Positions 8,815 through 19,434 of a DNA stretch of 24,651 bases are shown piece after piece. A program made the translations under genes and the position numbers. A model generated the notes under the pieces. It did not search any database. It was not told the origin of the DNA and was given only the letters and a program-made list of their open reading frames with translations. Source of the DNA: Kalaharituber pfeilii (Eukaryota > Ascomycota > Pezizomycetes > Pezizales > Pezizaceae); NCBI GenBank assembly GCA_015179045.1, contig WHUZ01000220.1:1-24651 (forward strand), written 5' to 3'. Numbering within the stretch: the first letter of the stretch is position 1; the number at the start of each line of letters is the position of its first letter.

Positions 8815-9970
8815 AGTTAATAACTCTTAGAATAATATACAGAAAGTTACTATCCACTAGGTCAAATAGACACTTGACTAGCAATGCTTATATAGCACTT
8901 ATTTATGTAACTATGACACCATTCCAGCTTGTCGTATATTGCTTGTCACATATACATATTTTATACTACTCACCTCTGGATTATAATCAAAACTTTCAGA
9001 AATGATATTTTCTATTATGAGAAACTAATTCCGGATGCCAGCTATTATATTCTACTCTAATTTGATTCTCAGTGCTACTATCATCTACTCCGATACTATT
9101 ATACTTATTAGTAAGGCCATTACTAAGTAGTTATATAGAACTACTTAGCTCCGGAGTATAGTAAAAATTTCAAAAATAGTATTCTTCATCATAAGGAACT
9201 CATTCCGGACGCCAGCTACACTCCATATTAGTTTGACTCTCAGTGGAAAGTAGTAATGCTATACTCTACTGCCACTAGTATACCACTGGGCGAAGCCATT
9301 GCCAGATAGCTGTATAGAACTACTCAGCTCCGGAGTATGATAAAACTCTCGGAAATGGTATTCCTCATTATAAGGAACTCATTCCGGATGCCCACTACAC
9401 TCCGCATTAGTTTGACTCTCAGTAGAAAGTAGTACTGCTATCCTCCACTGCCACTAGTACACCATTGGGCGAAGCCATTGCCAGATAGCTGTATAGAACT
9501 ACTCAGCTCCGGAGTATGATAAAACTCTCGGAAATGGTATTTTTCATTATAAGGAACTCATTCCGGATGCCTGCTACACTCCATATTAGTTTGACTCTCA
9601 GTGGAAAGTAGTACTGCTATACTCCACTGCCACTAGTATACCATTGGGCGAAGCCATTGCCAGATAGCTGTATAGAACTACTCAGCTCCGGAGTATGATA
9701 AAACTCTTAGAAATAATATACTTCACCATGAGAAACTTATTCCGGACACCAGCTACACTCCGTCCGCATTAGTTTGACTCTCTAGAAAGTTGTACTTCTA
9801 TACTCTACCGCTACATACTACTGGGCAAGGCCATTGCCAGATAAGTGTATAGAACTACTCAGCTCCGGAGTATGATAAAACTCTTGGAAATAATATGCTT
9901 CACCATGAGAAGCTGATTCCGGATACCACCCACACTCCACATTAGTTTGATTCTCAATGTATACCTTATT
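8815..9970. repeat. ~179-bp tandem satellite array, about 6-7 units
   Basis: AGCTCCGGAG recurs at 9147, 9326, 9505, 9684 and 9861, and in diverged form near 8973, giving a period of 177-179 bases. A more degenerate unit begins near 8815 (ACTCTTAGAATAATATAC). Each unit carries ACTCATTCCGGATGCC, TTAGTTTGACTCTCAGT and ATAGCTGTATAGAACTACTC. The central units are the most alike and the edges the most diverged, as expected for unequal crossing over. There is no open frame across units. Confidence 0.85.
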
Positions 9971-10135
9971 GACCATGTATAAATACTACCTACATTGGCT
10001 AATAGAATCACAATGCGTGGTACCGGAATTGAAAAAAGACTGCACTAACGTATTCGGGCAAGTCGATAGTAGATAGGGCGAGAGTATTTGCAGGGGTTGG
10101 TTCGACTTTGCAGGGTTCGATAATTTTGGAGGGAA

Positions 10136-10237
10136 TGCCTCCAGGCGGTTGTATATGTATTTAAATGACAGTATTTACAGTTCTTGGCGCTCACGTGATT
10201 ACCCGATTAGCTAATCTCAGGCTTCTACAAACGAGGC
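10136..10237 (-). repeat. Right inverted terminus of the 2-kb element
   Basis: About 102 bases, the inverted counterpart of 8279-8394. It ends at the left edge of duplicon copy 2: the next bases are TATACTCCCTTG, which continue as in copies 1 and 3. Confidence 0.75.
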
Positions 10238-10520
10238 TATACTCCCTTGTAGATCGTCAGTCAAAATAAGCTTCATATGGCCAACATGCATTAGCGGTGG
10301 TCATCAATTATCTACAGTAAAGTAAATGGAACATTTGTACATTTTTCGCGTCTTGGCAACAATACCCATTGGCTATGTTCCGCCCGGAAATGTAAGGTAA
10401 GGTACACTATCACAGTACATTTCTGAAAAATCTACAGCACGAAATAGTCCCGTTACTTTTGGAAAACATTTACTTTACTTTAGATTTGCTACGAACCGCC
10501 CCCACTCAACGCAACCACAC

Positions 10521-10553
10521 ACCGCACCGCACCGCACCGCACCGCACCACACC
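10521..10553. repeat. ACCGC pentanucleotide microsatellite
   Basis: Five exact ACCGC units followed by ACCAC-ACC. It sits at the point where the transposase remnant loses homology, so it marks or caused the internal deletion junction. Confidence 0.85.
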
Positions 10554-10791
10554 AAAAGGAGGCTCTTTGCATCCGAAAAATAGCAAGAAATGCTGAATCT
10601 GGATATTCATTAATCAAATTTGATAGAATATTTGACTCTTGCCCTCCAGCAGAGTTTTTGCCACAGTTGAAATATCAATTAGCTGCAATATTATTACTCC
10701 TATCTATTAGCTCCTGAAGCTCTTCTAAGTCCTCCTCTTCTTTCTCTGAACTGTAATCTGAGTCAAACTCCGAATCTAAATCATAATCCAT
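10553..10791 (-). pseudogene. Harbinger-like transposase, 5' remnant
   Basis: An ATG at 10791 opens an acidic N-terminus (MDYDLDSEFDSDYSSEKEEE, then EELQELIDRSNNIAAN) that stops at TGA 10677-10675. The same frame continues with LINEYPDSAFLAIFRMQRAS and FW before entering the pentanucleotide repeat. An F-R-M-x-R-x-S-F motif after a short acidic, Leu-rich head is typical of the N-terminal region of PIF/Harbinger (ALP1-like) transposases. Everything downstream, including the DDE catalytic domain, is deleted. The superfamily assignment rests on this motif plus the 3-bp target duplication. Confidence 0.6.
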
Positions 10792-11043
10792 TGCTGTTAT
10801 CAAAACATTGATTTCAGTATTTATTTTCTTCTGTATTGACACTGTTTGGCTTATACGAATCTGTAGTTGTGTTGATATGCGGGGTAGGGGTGAATGAGAC
10901 TACAATTACAGAGTACAAGCCTTAGCTTTTTGCATTTTGGACCGGTCATCAATTGCCGGCCACAAATAGCTAGACGTACAGGAATATGAAATGTACAAAT
11001 GTTCCATTTACTTTACTGTAGATAATTGATGACCACCGCTATT

Positions 11044-12258
11044 GTATACCACATTGGGTTACAAGCCAAAAATATGCAACTAAATATTACCGACATACGA
11101 CTCTGAACATGCCACCCCAGTTTGCAGAATAAACATCCCAGTTAATCAATATTTCGCACTGAGTATTCTGATAGCCAGAAAGGTTTTCCATATCACTTTG
11201 TTCGCTTAAGTTCAGTTCTATGAACAGTTATTTACCGCCCAAGGCGGCGGTAGTCGAGAGGGACATGTGGGGGATGAAGAGGTGGATAAGGGATTGAAGA
11301 CAGAATCATTATATTGCATGAACGCATGGGCGAGGACGGGGAGAAGGCGTACGAGGAGAAGAGTGAGGGGATGTATGTCAGTAGGTGTTGCCAATGACTG
11401 CCAGCCCCAAGCAGGTTGCATTTCATCCTCGCTTCCTCACAGAAGCTCCACATCTCAGCTGCCCTCAGGTCAGCCCCCTCCTTCTCTAACTCCACCTACA
11501 GCCTTTATCCTGAACTTGGAACCCTTCCCTAGGTTGTTCATGTTCAATGCTGTTACCCTGAACCTGCTAACATCTCGTATGTACAGTAATATTACCCCCC
11601 TTCGAGTCTATTGTCCTCTCCCCTTATGACAACGGGACTTCTGTTCTACATTCCCCCGCCCTCTCTCTTGTTCCTCCAATCCTCTTAAGCCCCTTTGAAG
11701 CCCCGTATACCAAGGCTCTATATATTTTAGCCTACATATGCCAGACTACTCATAATCTCTTCTTCTACACACACTACATACGAATTACTAAATATTCACT
11801 CTCATGCACATATTATATATAGTCGACCTCCGCTTACTTTGCTACTGTATACTCACCCCCTGCCTATCTAGCTCCCGCACCTCTATTACGCACAAGTTTA
11901 ACTGAGCCAGACTATGTGGGCATGTGGTACAAATTCTAGCTTTAAATGAAGAAAAGGTTCACTTGAATGTGAAAAAGTCTCTATCTAAAAGCCGTATGAC
12001 CCTCACCCCCCCGCAAATTCCCCCCTCACCCCCCACTTCGGCTATTTGGCAATTGAAAAAAACCAGAGCGAGTACTTTCTCCAATGAATTGTAGAGTTAT
12101 TCGGGTATATATGAACCATGAGAAATGGAACAACTATGCAGAATGAAAGCATGAATATATGAATAAACAAACAAATAAATAATCTGAAAACAAATAAATA
12201 ATAGCACCATAACAAAAGCCTCTAGGAAATCTTTTCTAAATTCTGACATTCCATTTTG
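11044..12258. other. Conserved 3' flank of NLR copy 2, no gene seen
   Basis: The counterpart of 720-1948. The open frames here (for example near 11232-11629) are not maintained in copies 1 and 3, because small indels shift them. Between about 11800 and 12100 it is closer to copy 3 than to copy 1. Confidence 0.5.
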
Positions 12259-12309
12259 TTACTTCAGAGCAGCTTGACATCTTTCTACCCCCTTCATACT
12301 CCAAACAGT

Positions 12310-13305
12310 ATCTGAATGCTCAGCGCCGAGTGTCTTTTCCCTTCCTGCTAATGCCCGCTGATACAGCTCCATTGCCTGACTATATTCCCCTTGATTTTCA
12401 TATAATACTGCCATGTTGTGAACAGTTTGAAGGGTGCTCGGATGGTTGGCACCCAGTGCCTTTTCTCTTCCTGCTAATGCTCGCTGATACATCTCCAGTG
12501 CCTGGCTATATTTCCCTTGACGTTCATATACATTTGCCATGCTGTCGACAGTATCAAGGGTGCTTGGATGGTCAGTACCCAGTGATTTTTCACACCCTGC
12601 TAATGCTCGCTGATACAGTTCCAGTGCTTGGCTATATTTCCCTTGATTTTGATATACTATAGCCATGTTGTGGATAGTATCAAGGGTGGTTGGATGGTCA
12701 GCACCCATTGCCTTTTCTTTTCCTGCTAATGCCCGCTGATACAACTCCAGTGCCTGGCTATATTTCCCTTGATTTTCATATACTATAGCCATGTTGTTAA
12801 CAGTATCAAGGGTTGTTGGGTGGTCAGCACCCAGTGTCTTCTCAAACCCTGCTAATGCCCACTGATACCGCTCCAGTGCCTGATTATATTTCCCTTGATG
12901 AGTATATACCATTGCTAGGTTGTGGACAGTACTAAGGGTCATTAGATGGTCCGCACCCAGTGATTTTTCACAACCTGCTAATGCTCGCTGAAACAGTTCC
13001 AGTGCCTCGCTATATTTCCCTTGACGAGTATATACCAATCCCATATTTATGACAGTTCGAAGAGTGTTTTGATGGTCAGTACCTAGCGCTTTTTCTCTCC
13101 CTTCTAATACTCGCTGATACAATCCCAGTGCTTGGTTATATTTCCCTTGTTCCTCATATAGTCCTGCCATGGCATGAATAGTATTCAGGGTTTCTAAGTG
13201 GTTTGTGCCCAGCAACTTCTCCCTTATAGCCAATACGGCTGTACACATTTCTTCTGCCTTTCTATAATGACCGTGGTTTTGGTAGACCCAGTAGAGAGTA
13301 TCCAA
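12310..13305 (-). repeat. 126-bp tandem array encoding 8 TPR units (copy 2)
   Basis: Eight units as in copy 1, but the order and identities of the C-terminal units differ. Unit 6 here is within one residue of unit 7 in copy 1. Unit 8 carries a distinct Q-GEYSQAME signature seen again, as Q-REYSQAME, in copy 3. The frame is uninterrupted over the whole array, in contrast with exon 2. Confidence 0.9.
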
Positions 13306-14006
13306 GGCTGCCAGTGACTCCTCCTTTTCCAATGGTAGATCCTTCATTTGCTTTTCCACAGCAAAAAGATGTGTCAAATTTCGCCGCTCAAAGATCCAGT
13401 CACTGACCATACGTTCTCTGCCTTCGGGAATAGCGATTCCAGATGCGACTATAAGAAAAGCTTCAATAGCCTTTTTTTGATACTCGTCAGGCTCCATCTC
13501 CAGTTTCCATCGAATACAAAGGTGAACTAGTGGGTGGATATTGAAACTATCGTATGTCTCTGTTCGCTTAGCGACCGAGTATGAGAAGAGTAGATGGATT
13601 GAGTCTGCTAGGCTTGTATCTATAGCAATGTATAAGTACAAATTATATTCTACAAATATGTGATTGCCTACCATTCATAGCTAATTTCATTCCTCGCCTC
13701 AAAAGCTCCTCACATATATCATTATTGTCAAGAAACGCACATAATGATAACAACTCTACAGCTTTTGGATTTGCTTCTTGATTGCATTGAATGACAACTC
13801 CCAAGTAGCAAAGACAGATCTATCATCCTTTCCTGCTCTCCATTTCCTGCTCAAAAGGTGATTAACATTCGCCTTATACTCTCTAAGATAATGACTGAAT
13901 AAACATTGCTGAATGTTGATATATGCTCCAGCCTGAGCTATGGCAAGAGGAAGGTATCCGAGGTTTTGCACAATTTCTGCTGCTGCTGCTTCCTCCAGTT
14001 TGCACT

Positions 14007-14088
14007 CTACACTCGGATTAATTAGTGAACTATGTTAAGAACTAGTCTCTAATCAGACGCTGGCTAGTTAAAAACGTTATTCACTTAC
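14007..14088 (-). other. Intron 1 of NLR copy 2 (82 bp)
   Basis: GTAAGT donor and TAG acceptor as in copy 1. The alternative downstream AG of copy 1 is absent here (CAAAC-TGG), which supports the chosen acceptor. Confidence 0.7.
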
Positions 14089-15493
14089 TCTCAGAAGTGA
14101 GCCTTTCCAAATTTAACCTTGCGCTGGTCAAAAGTAACTTCTCTGCTTCATTGTGCTGCATTTGATGTACCTCTAAGCCCCTTCGGCCCTGCGTACTTCC
14201 ACGTCTTCTGCTGGTAATAATCACAGTTCCAAAGTCACATGGTGGGATGTAATCATTTATGTCAAAAGATTCCAAGTCATCCAAATTATCGAACACAAGT
14301 AGCCATTTGTCATTCTGTTCGGCAGTTAACCATTTCTGTACAGCTTTGATAACCTGTTGCTCTTCCTCTGGTTTTTCCGTGCTAAAAAGCCCTGCCGAGT
14401 CGAGCTTGCCTGCGATACCCAGGAGACTACCAATATGTTTGTAATCCGGCGAATCTAACAGTGTCGCATGATGCTCAATTAATTGCTCCATAATTTGAAT
14501 AAAACTAGTTTTTGTTGTCTGCTCGCTAGATGCATTGATCCAAAACGCTGATGAGTAGTCTTTGCGATGGCGATAAACATACTCCAATGCAATTTGCGTC
14601 TTCCCCATACCCCCCATACCATGGAGCACTACCTGAGTAATATCCATTGCAGCCCTGCCTTCATCTATCTCATGTACTAGCTGTTCGAGAAGGCATTCTC
14701 TTCCAACAAAATCAGGATTCCGCCGAACATCAGAAATCTTGAATGGAATATTGAAAGATAAACTAAGCCTTGTCTTGGGTACACTGATAGGAGTGAGATC
14801 AGGTGGCAGTACATTGAGGAGGCCGTCTATGTACTCCTTGAGCTGGCCCACCAATTCGTTGCAATTTGCCTTGTCCATGCCAGCCCAACGCAGCTTGCGA
14901 TATATAGACAGAGACTGCTGTACTTTCTGCACAGTGTTAGTCAAGGAGGCAATCTCTTCTTGTAGACCTGGAAGCAATTGTGTGCTGGTGAGGGTTTTTG
15001 GATTTGCCAACAGACAGAGATCACTATTGTTCAGAGTAGGTCCTGAAAGCTGAGGGCTCAGGCTTGTAGACTGACTAGCATTCGCTGGACTTGGAGATTT
15101 GGAACGAGACCTAGAGAATAGTTTGCTGACCCTAAGGCTATCACGTATACTTTTCTTTTCGTTCGTTTCAGGTTCGATTTGATATTTTGATTGCAATTCA
15201 GCGATCTTGGTAAACACATAAATAATCCTCGCTAGGCCAGCTGCCGCATATCTGGACCGCTCGTCATTAGGATCAAGCTGGAGTTGCTTGCTGGGGGTGT
15301 TGCCAGCGTCCAATCCCCAAGCTTGCTCCCACCGCTTCAGCCGAAGTCCTTCCGTCCGGAGATTGTGCAATACGGAGTCATGTGTGTAGCCAACTTCTTT
15401 CACTTCAGAATAAATGTTGGCACAATCTCGAGCAACTTGGGCCAGTTGTAGCGTCAGTCCGGCCAGTCCGGCAGCAGAGGCTGCTAATTCCAT

Positions 15494-18345
15494 GTTGTGG
15501 AGGAGACTAAACAAGCTAAAGAATTACACATGATGGTCAGCCTCGTGATGGTTGAAGAGAAATCAAGGTTTGTTACTTGATCTGTCAGAATTGAAGAGCT
15601 CTTCTTATCGTGAGCTCAAGCGGGTGGACGAAGCACTCTACTAGCACTTGAAATCGGGAACTTGGACTTTCACCGTACGTTTGGGGGGCTGTAAACGGAT
15701 ATCGCGATAGCAAACTCTTGGATAGAATATGTGATTGAAACGTTAACGACCGCCCATAAGCTTGCAGATTTCCCCTCCAGGGTTGTGCAAGCAAATATTA
15801 CATAAATTTACTTCGTGCGGGGAAGGCTGTGGGGCACTGGACTGGGTCGCAGCGTACTCAACAGCTGCGCTGCAGAATAATTAAACCTCAACCTGTGGAG
15901 GCTGTGTGTTGGGGTAAGACACCCGCAAGCACGATGAGTGGAGAGCTGATGCTATAGTCACCTTTTGCCTGACCCGTCATGACTGGCTGAGCCTCCTGCA
16001 TCACCAGTATTATCCGTATCATCCTGGCGTCCGCGCCATGCAGCAGAGCCCCCTGCCGAATGCGCTCCTCTCGCTGCTTCACGGGCTCAAGGGAACGGAA
16101 GATGGAAAGGATGTAGCGCTAGACATCGGTTGCCATGATAGTTGAGATAGAGCGATTGATTAGAAAAATGGCATACCTAATGGAAGACTCCCTATTCCCG
16201 AAGGTACCTTCTCAGAGCGAATGGTCTTCATATATATGGTCTTAGAGATCCTACGTCACCTGGAGTAACAGTAAGCCGGGCAAATACTCACGGAATCCTA
16301 TAAATATAATAGGAAAGAAGCGGAAGCAGCCAGAGGACTATAACAAGGTCTGAGACGATGCTCGACCGAGCCCACAACTGACATTTACACCGATAACAAC
16401 GATATATGACAGAGTACCGACCATTAAAGCCAGCTACACTCACCACTTCAATTGCGGTCCATTTCTCTATCAAACCAACACCACACGACAACGGCACGAT
16501 ATGACACGGACTTGGGAGCAACCTATCAGGAGTGGAAGAAGCAACATACACAAGCGTAAGGGCATAATGTACACACATACTTGGCATTAGCACACACAGT
16601 GAGGGGTCATCACCCCGTGGCTCTTACGAAGAAGCTAGGAAAAGTTAGGCAATGGCTGGAGGACAGCAACCCGTGGATGGTGGAATTATTGGCACACAAG
16701 AGTTGTCGAGAGACTATCGGAAGAGAAGACGAATTCAATTGTTGTGTACTGTAGTTGAAAGAAGAGGTTGAGGCAAGTTCAGACACACTGGCGGAAGTGA
16801 GACTAGGTGGGAGGTGGCGTACATCCTGTTTGTACGAGTGGAGCTGACTCTCATGATACCCACCTTGCCAAACGTTTTCTTTTCCAATACTGGTTGAGGC
16901 GGTGGAAACCTACTGGGTACAGTATCTCCTCCTTCCTACAATACTAGCGAGGGTACATGCGATATCACTGGTGTTGATTTCAATAAGGTGGCATGCGAGT
17001 AGTGATATATAAGGTGTTGAGATTTTTGCAAGTTATCCCGAAAACTCAGGAATCAACCACCTATATATACACTTACGAACGAGAGGGCGCCAAAGAGATA
17101 CCAGTCCCATAACACGCCCGTACTTGCAAGATGGTTGTTATCAAGAGGAAAAAGAGCCATAAGTTTTCATCCTGCAGCTGCTATTGCTCTTGCTGGAGGA
17201 AGGGTCGGCTACGGAGAAGAGTTAATAGATCGGGGAGCGAGAGCAAAGCACAACGGCGCATAAGAAACAAGACGCTCCTCATCTGTTAGACGAGGTGCGA
17301 AATGGAAGTTTTCAGGCATTGATTGGAGGGGCACCACGATATACATTGTGAATGTACCTAGGCTTGTGATGTACCGTTATGATAGGCAGAATTTGATAGC
17401 CGAAGGTTGAGAGGCCTACGGAGGTGGGTAGGGGAGGGGCGCCCAGAAAGATACATACTGGGATTGAAATTTTCTTGAGTAGATAAAGGAATCTTTTTCT
17501 TCACGTTTTCAAATATCTTTTTCAGAAATTGACCGTTTGTGGTGGGAATTTCTTACAGATTTAAACAGTTGAGCTTTTCTGAAAAGGATAATTCTCTTTC
17601 AAGGACTTTTGGCAAATATAGTACTACAGTAAATACATTACTGTTGCTAAGGCAACGTATTTTTATTTTTTTTTTTCTCTCCAGCCTTGAAAAATGGCAG
17701 TTACAGTATGAAAGACCGTGAGTGCTTAGCCTTATACTCACTGGTTCGGAAAGTATTGGAACGCTACATAATACTATGCACTATTTCAAAGGCGAATAGC
17801 GCATACGCTTTATGCAGCATTCCGCTACTTTCCGAATCAGCGATTATAGCATACGCCTCTCACAAGGTTCTCACCAATGAAATTACATCTGCAGAATATG
17901 GATTCCTCAATTGGTTCCTCATGAATGCTTATCACTAACTCTACGTATTCTTACATATAATTTTCGACGTTGGATATGTGGTTCTTGTGGTTAATCTGGA
18001 GCCAAGTTTGTAACTGTCGAAACCTGCACGTTTCAGTGAGTCCATACGATCCTATCAATTGTACGAACCCCTCATCGTTACCCAGGACCTTCCTCCCTCC
18101 TTCTTTAACTGTCCGGCTGTATCTCGCAACCAGGCTACAGCGGCGTTCAGCACATCTGGGAAGATCTCCACTTTTATCTCCTTAAAATATTCCTTTCGTG
18201 TTAACCCTCCAAGCAGGTATTATCCTCCTCTCCCACAGGTGCGGTTTGCAAACAACGGGCTATATCTAGCGATTTTGCCTTCATTGCAATAGCTTATTCA
18301 CTCTGTGGTACAGTCTCCCCTCAGCTGGGTACATGTGTACTTGCC
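15494..18345. other. 5' flank of NLR copy 2, no convincing gene
   Basis: Aligns with 5186-7989. The 64-codon minus-strand frame reappears at 15888-16082 with two differences, both changing the amino acid. About 16135-16195 is more divergent than its surroundings. The region holds the 104-bp MITE at 17739-17842. No other feature could be supported. Confidence 0.45.
17739..17842. mobile_element. 104-bp MITE-like insertion
   Basis: Present in copy 2 only; copy 1 at about 7504-7512 reads straight through. The ends are imperfect inverted repeats of about 30 bases: left CACTGGTTCGGAAAGTA, right (complement) CGCTGATTCGGAAAGTA, and both continue to a shared GCATAA or CTACATAA stretch. TATA-rich bases lie on both sides (TTATA before, ATTATA after), which suits a TA target duplication of a Tc1/mariner or pogo-type MITE, though the precise ends are ambiguous. 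Confidence 0.65.
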
Positions 18346-18416
18346 TAGCGTCGTCCCCAGGCGTCATATGTAGTAAGAAGCCTAGGGATTAGGCAATCGA
18401 GTCATCTGCCAAAGAT
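18346..18416 (+). repeat. Duplicon right-edge motif (CGTCCCCAGGCGT family), copy b
   Basis: Begins TAGCGTCGTCCCCAGGCGT, followed by GAAGCCTAGGGATTAGGCAA and ATCTGCCAAAGAT. The GAAGCCT part is missing from 7990-8050 but present in the inverted termini at 8279 and 10237, so this copy bridges the two. Homology with copy 1 ends here. Confidence 0.6.
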
Positions 18417-19434
18417 ACATAAGTACGTTGACAGCGGCATAGACCGACTCCGAGTATCAGTACCATGTTGTCCTCCTCGGCCCGCCGCCCAGCCCCTACC
18501 ACTCCGCCAGCCTTCGTCGGTCCCCAGCCCCTCCGCCTCCACATTCCCTGCGCTTTCCCCTGCCTCTGCCCCTCCTTCCCCGCCCCTCGTCGGCAGCATC
18601 CTCCGCACAAGCTATTATTATACCCCCACAAAGCAGCCTTAACCTATATACGACGATGTAAACTTCTGGTTGAGGGCGAGTCTTGTTGCGTCTATACCAT
18701 ACATATGCATACATATATATACTTACACAAACCACGTTAAAGGGCCACAGTCGACTTCGATTTCCCGTTCCCCTTGACTCTTTCCTCCCTAGCATACCCC
18801 CATTTCCACCCCCCCCTCGCCCACATAACCTTCCCCAGTGTTCACAAGTCAAAAGGAACCCTAGCCTGCTCTACCCTGCTCCTGGCCACGCATAGCTAAA
18901 TGGAACGGGAAGACAAAGAAAATAATAAAAAAGGAAATGCTTAGTATCCTCAGTATGAGACTTTTTTTTGTTCGAGTAATTTAAATATATATAAAAAAAA
19001 AGAAATCCACAATATGAGTAAGCCAGTATCAATCATCCCAACACCCACCAACACACAAACATACACATCCCCGCTCCTACCAAAATCAAAGAGGTTGGGG
19101 GGAAATCATAAATATGTAATAGAATACGTACCCAAACTATCCATTAACGCTACGAGAGGGGAAAGACAATGAAATAACCACAGATTTTGGTGAATAGAAA
19201 AGAAAGAAACGGGGAAGGAAAAAAGAAAAAAATGTGCTGAAATAGCAAAGATATGAAACCACATCCCCCACATCTCCCATCCCAATACTATCACTGCCAG
19301 CTGCAAACTCTATAACTTCCAATAATGCTCTTCCTGTGCTTCACGATGCCTCAGGTGATGGCCTCACCGGTGGCATAATCACAGGATTGCCCTCCTGTTG
19401 AGACTGCTCCCCCTCCTTCCGCCTGCTGCTGCTG
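18417..19434. other. Single-copy spacer, no gene resolved
   Basis: 18460-18610 is C-rich, and open frames on both strands there are low-complexity Pro/Ser or Gly/Arg strings without recognisable domains. 18900-19020 is A/T-rich with short A and T runs. 19100-19320 is A/G-rich. It may be the 3' end of the degenerate minus-strand locus that follows. No RNA gene was recognised. Confidence 0.4.

Larger units (their letters stand above)
8279..10237. mobile_element. Putative non-autonomous DNA element with ~100-bp inverted termini
   Basis: The left terminus (8279-8394) and the right terminus (10136-10237) are inverted copies of each other: GCCTCGT, TTTGTAGAAGCCTGAGATTA, GCTAATCGGGT, ATCACGTGAG, CCAAGAACTGTAAATA and ACCGCCTGGAGGCA occur in order in both, with short indels. 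TA abuts both outer ends (8277-8278 and 10238-10239), which would suit a TA target duplication, but an empty site is not available to prove it. No transposase frame is present inside; instead there is a tandem array at about 8815-9970. Confidence 0.55.
10293..11040 (-). mobile_element. 748-bp PIF/Harbinger-like non-autonomous element with ATT target duplication
   Basis: Perfect 52-bp terminal inverted repeats (10293-10344 and 10989-11040) start AGCGGTGGTCATCAATTATC. ATT flanks both sides (10290-10292 and 11041-11043). The empty site is visible in copies 1 and 3 as CATGCATTGTAT, where ATT occurs once, so this insertion post-dates the duplication. The 3-bp target duplication and the internal remnant of a transposase N-terminus (10553-10791, minus) fit the PIF/Harbinger superfamily. 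Identical termini indicate a young insertion. The catalytic DDE domain is absent. Confidence 0.8.
12259..15493 (-). pseudogene. HeLo-like / NB-ARC / TPR NLR, copy 2, frameshifted in exon 2
   Basis: Same architecture as copy 1. Exon 1 (15493-14089) differs by 8 residues, including Tyr to His just before Walker A (HGMGGMGKT), and intron 1 (14007-14088) is conserved. In exon 2 one T is missing at about 13770 (GGATTTGC against GGATTTTGC), giving the premature end KKQIQKL and a TAG at 13756. A second single-base loss lies near 13703. A product from the ATG would be about 551 aa: HeLo-like plus NB-ARC without TPRs. The TPR exon (12259 to about 13674) remains fully open with eight units and has its own possible ATG at 13674, because the stop codons present in intron 2 of copy 1 are absent here. 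It may be a pseudogene or two separately expressed half-proteins; sequencing error is also possible for the first lesion but less so for the second. Confidence 0.75.
10238..18416. repeat. Segmental duplication, copy 2
   Basis: Same order as 661-8050: 3' flank, NLR gene, 5' flank and right-edge motif. It is longer than copy 1 because of the 748-bp element at 10293-11040 and the 104-bp element at 17739-17842, partly offset by shorter poly-T tracts and the missing 30 bases upstream of the gene. The left side abuts the inverted terminus of the preceding element. Confidence 0.9.

Noticed and set aside
8815..9970. CRISPR-like array
   Set aside because: The unit is about 179 bp without unique spacers between short repeats, and the organism is eukaryotic; it is a satellite-type tandem repeat.
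18465..18852. Opposing Pro/Ser and Gly/Arg frames in the C-rich segment
   Set aside because: Both strands are open simply because of the C-rich composition; there is no domain or start context to prefer either.
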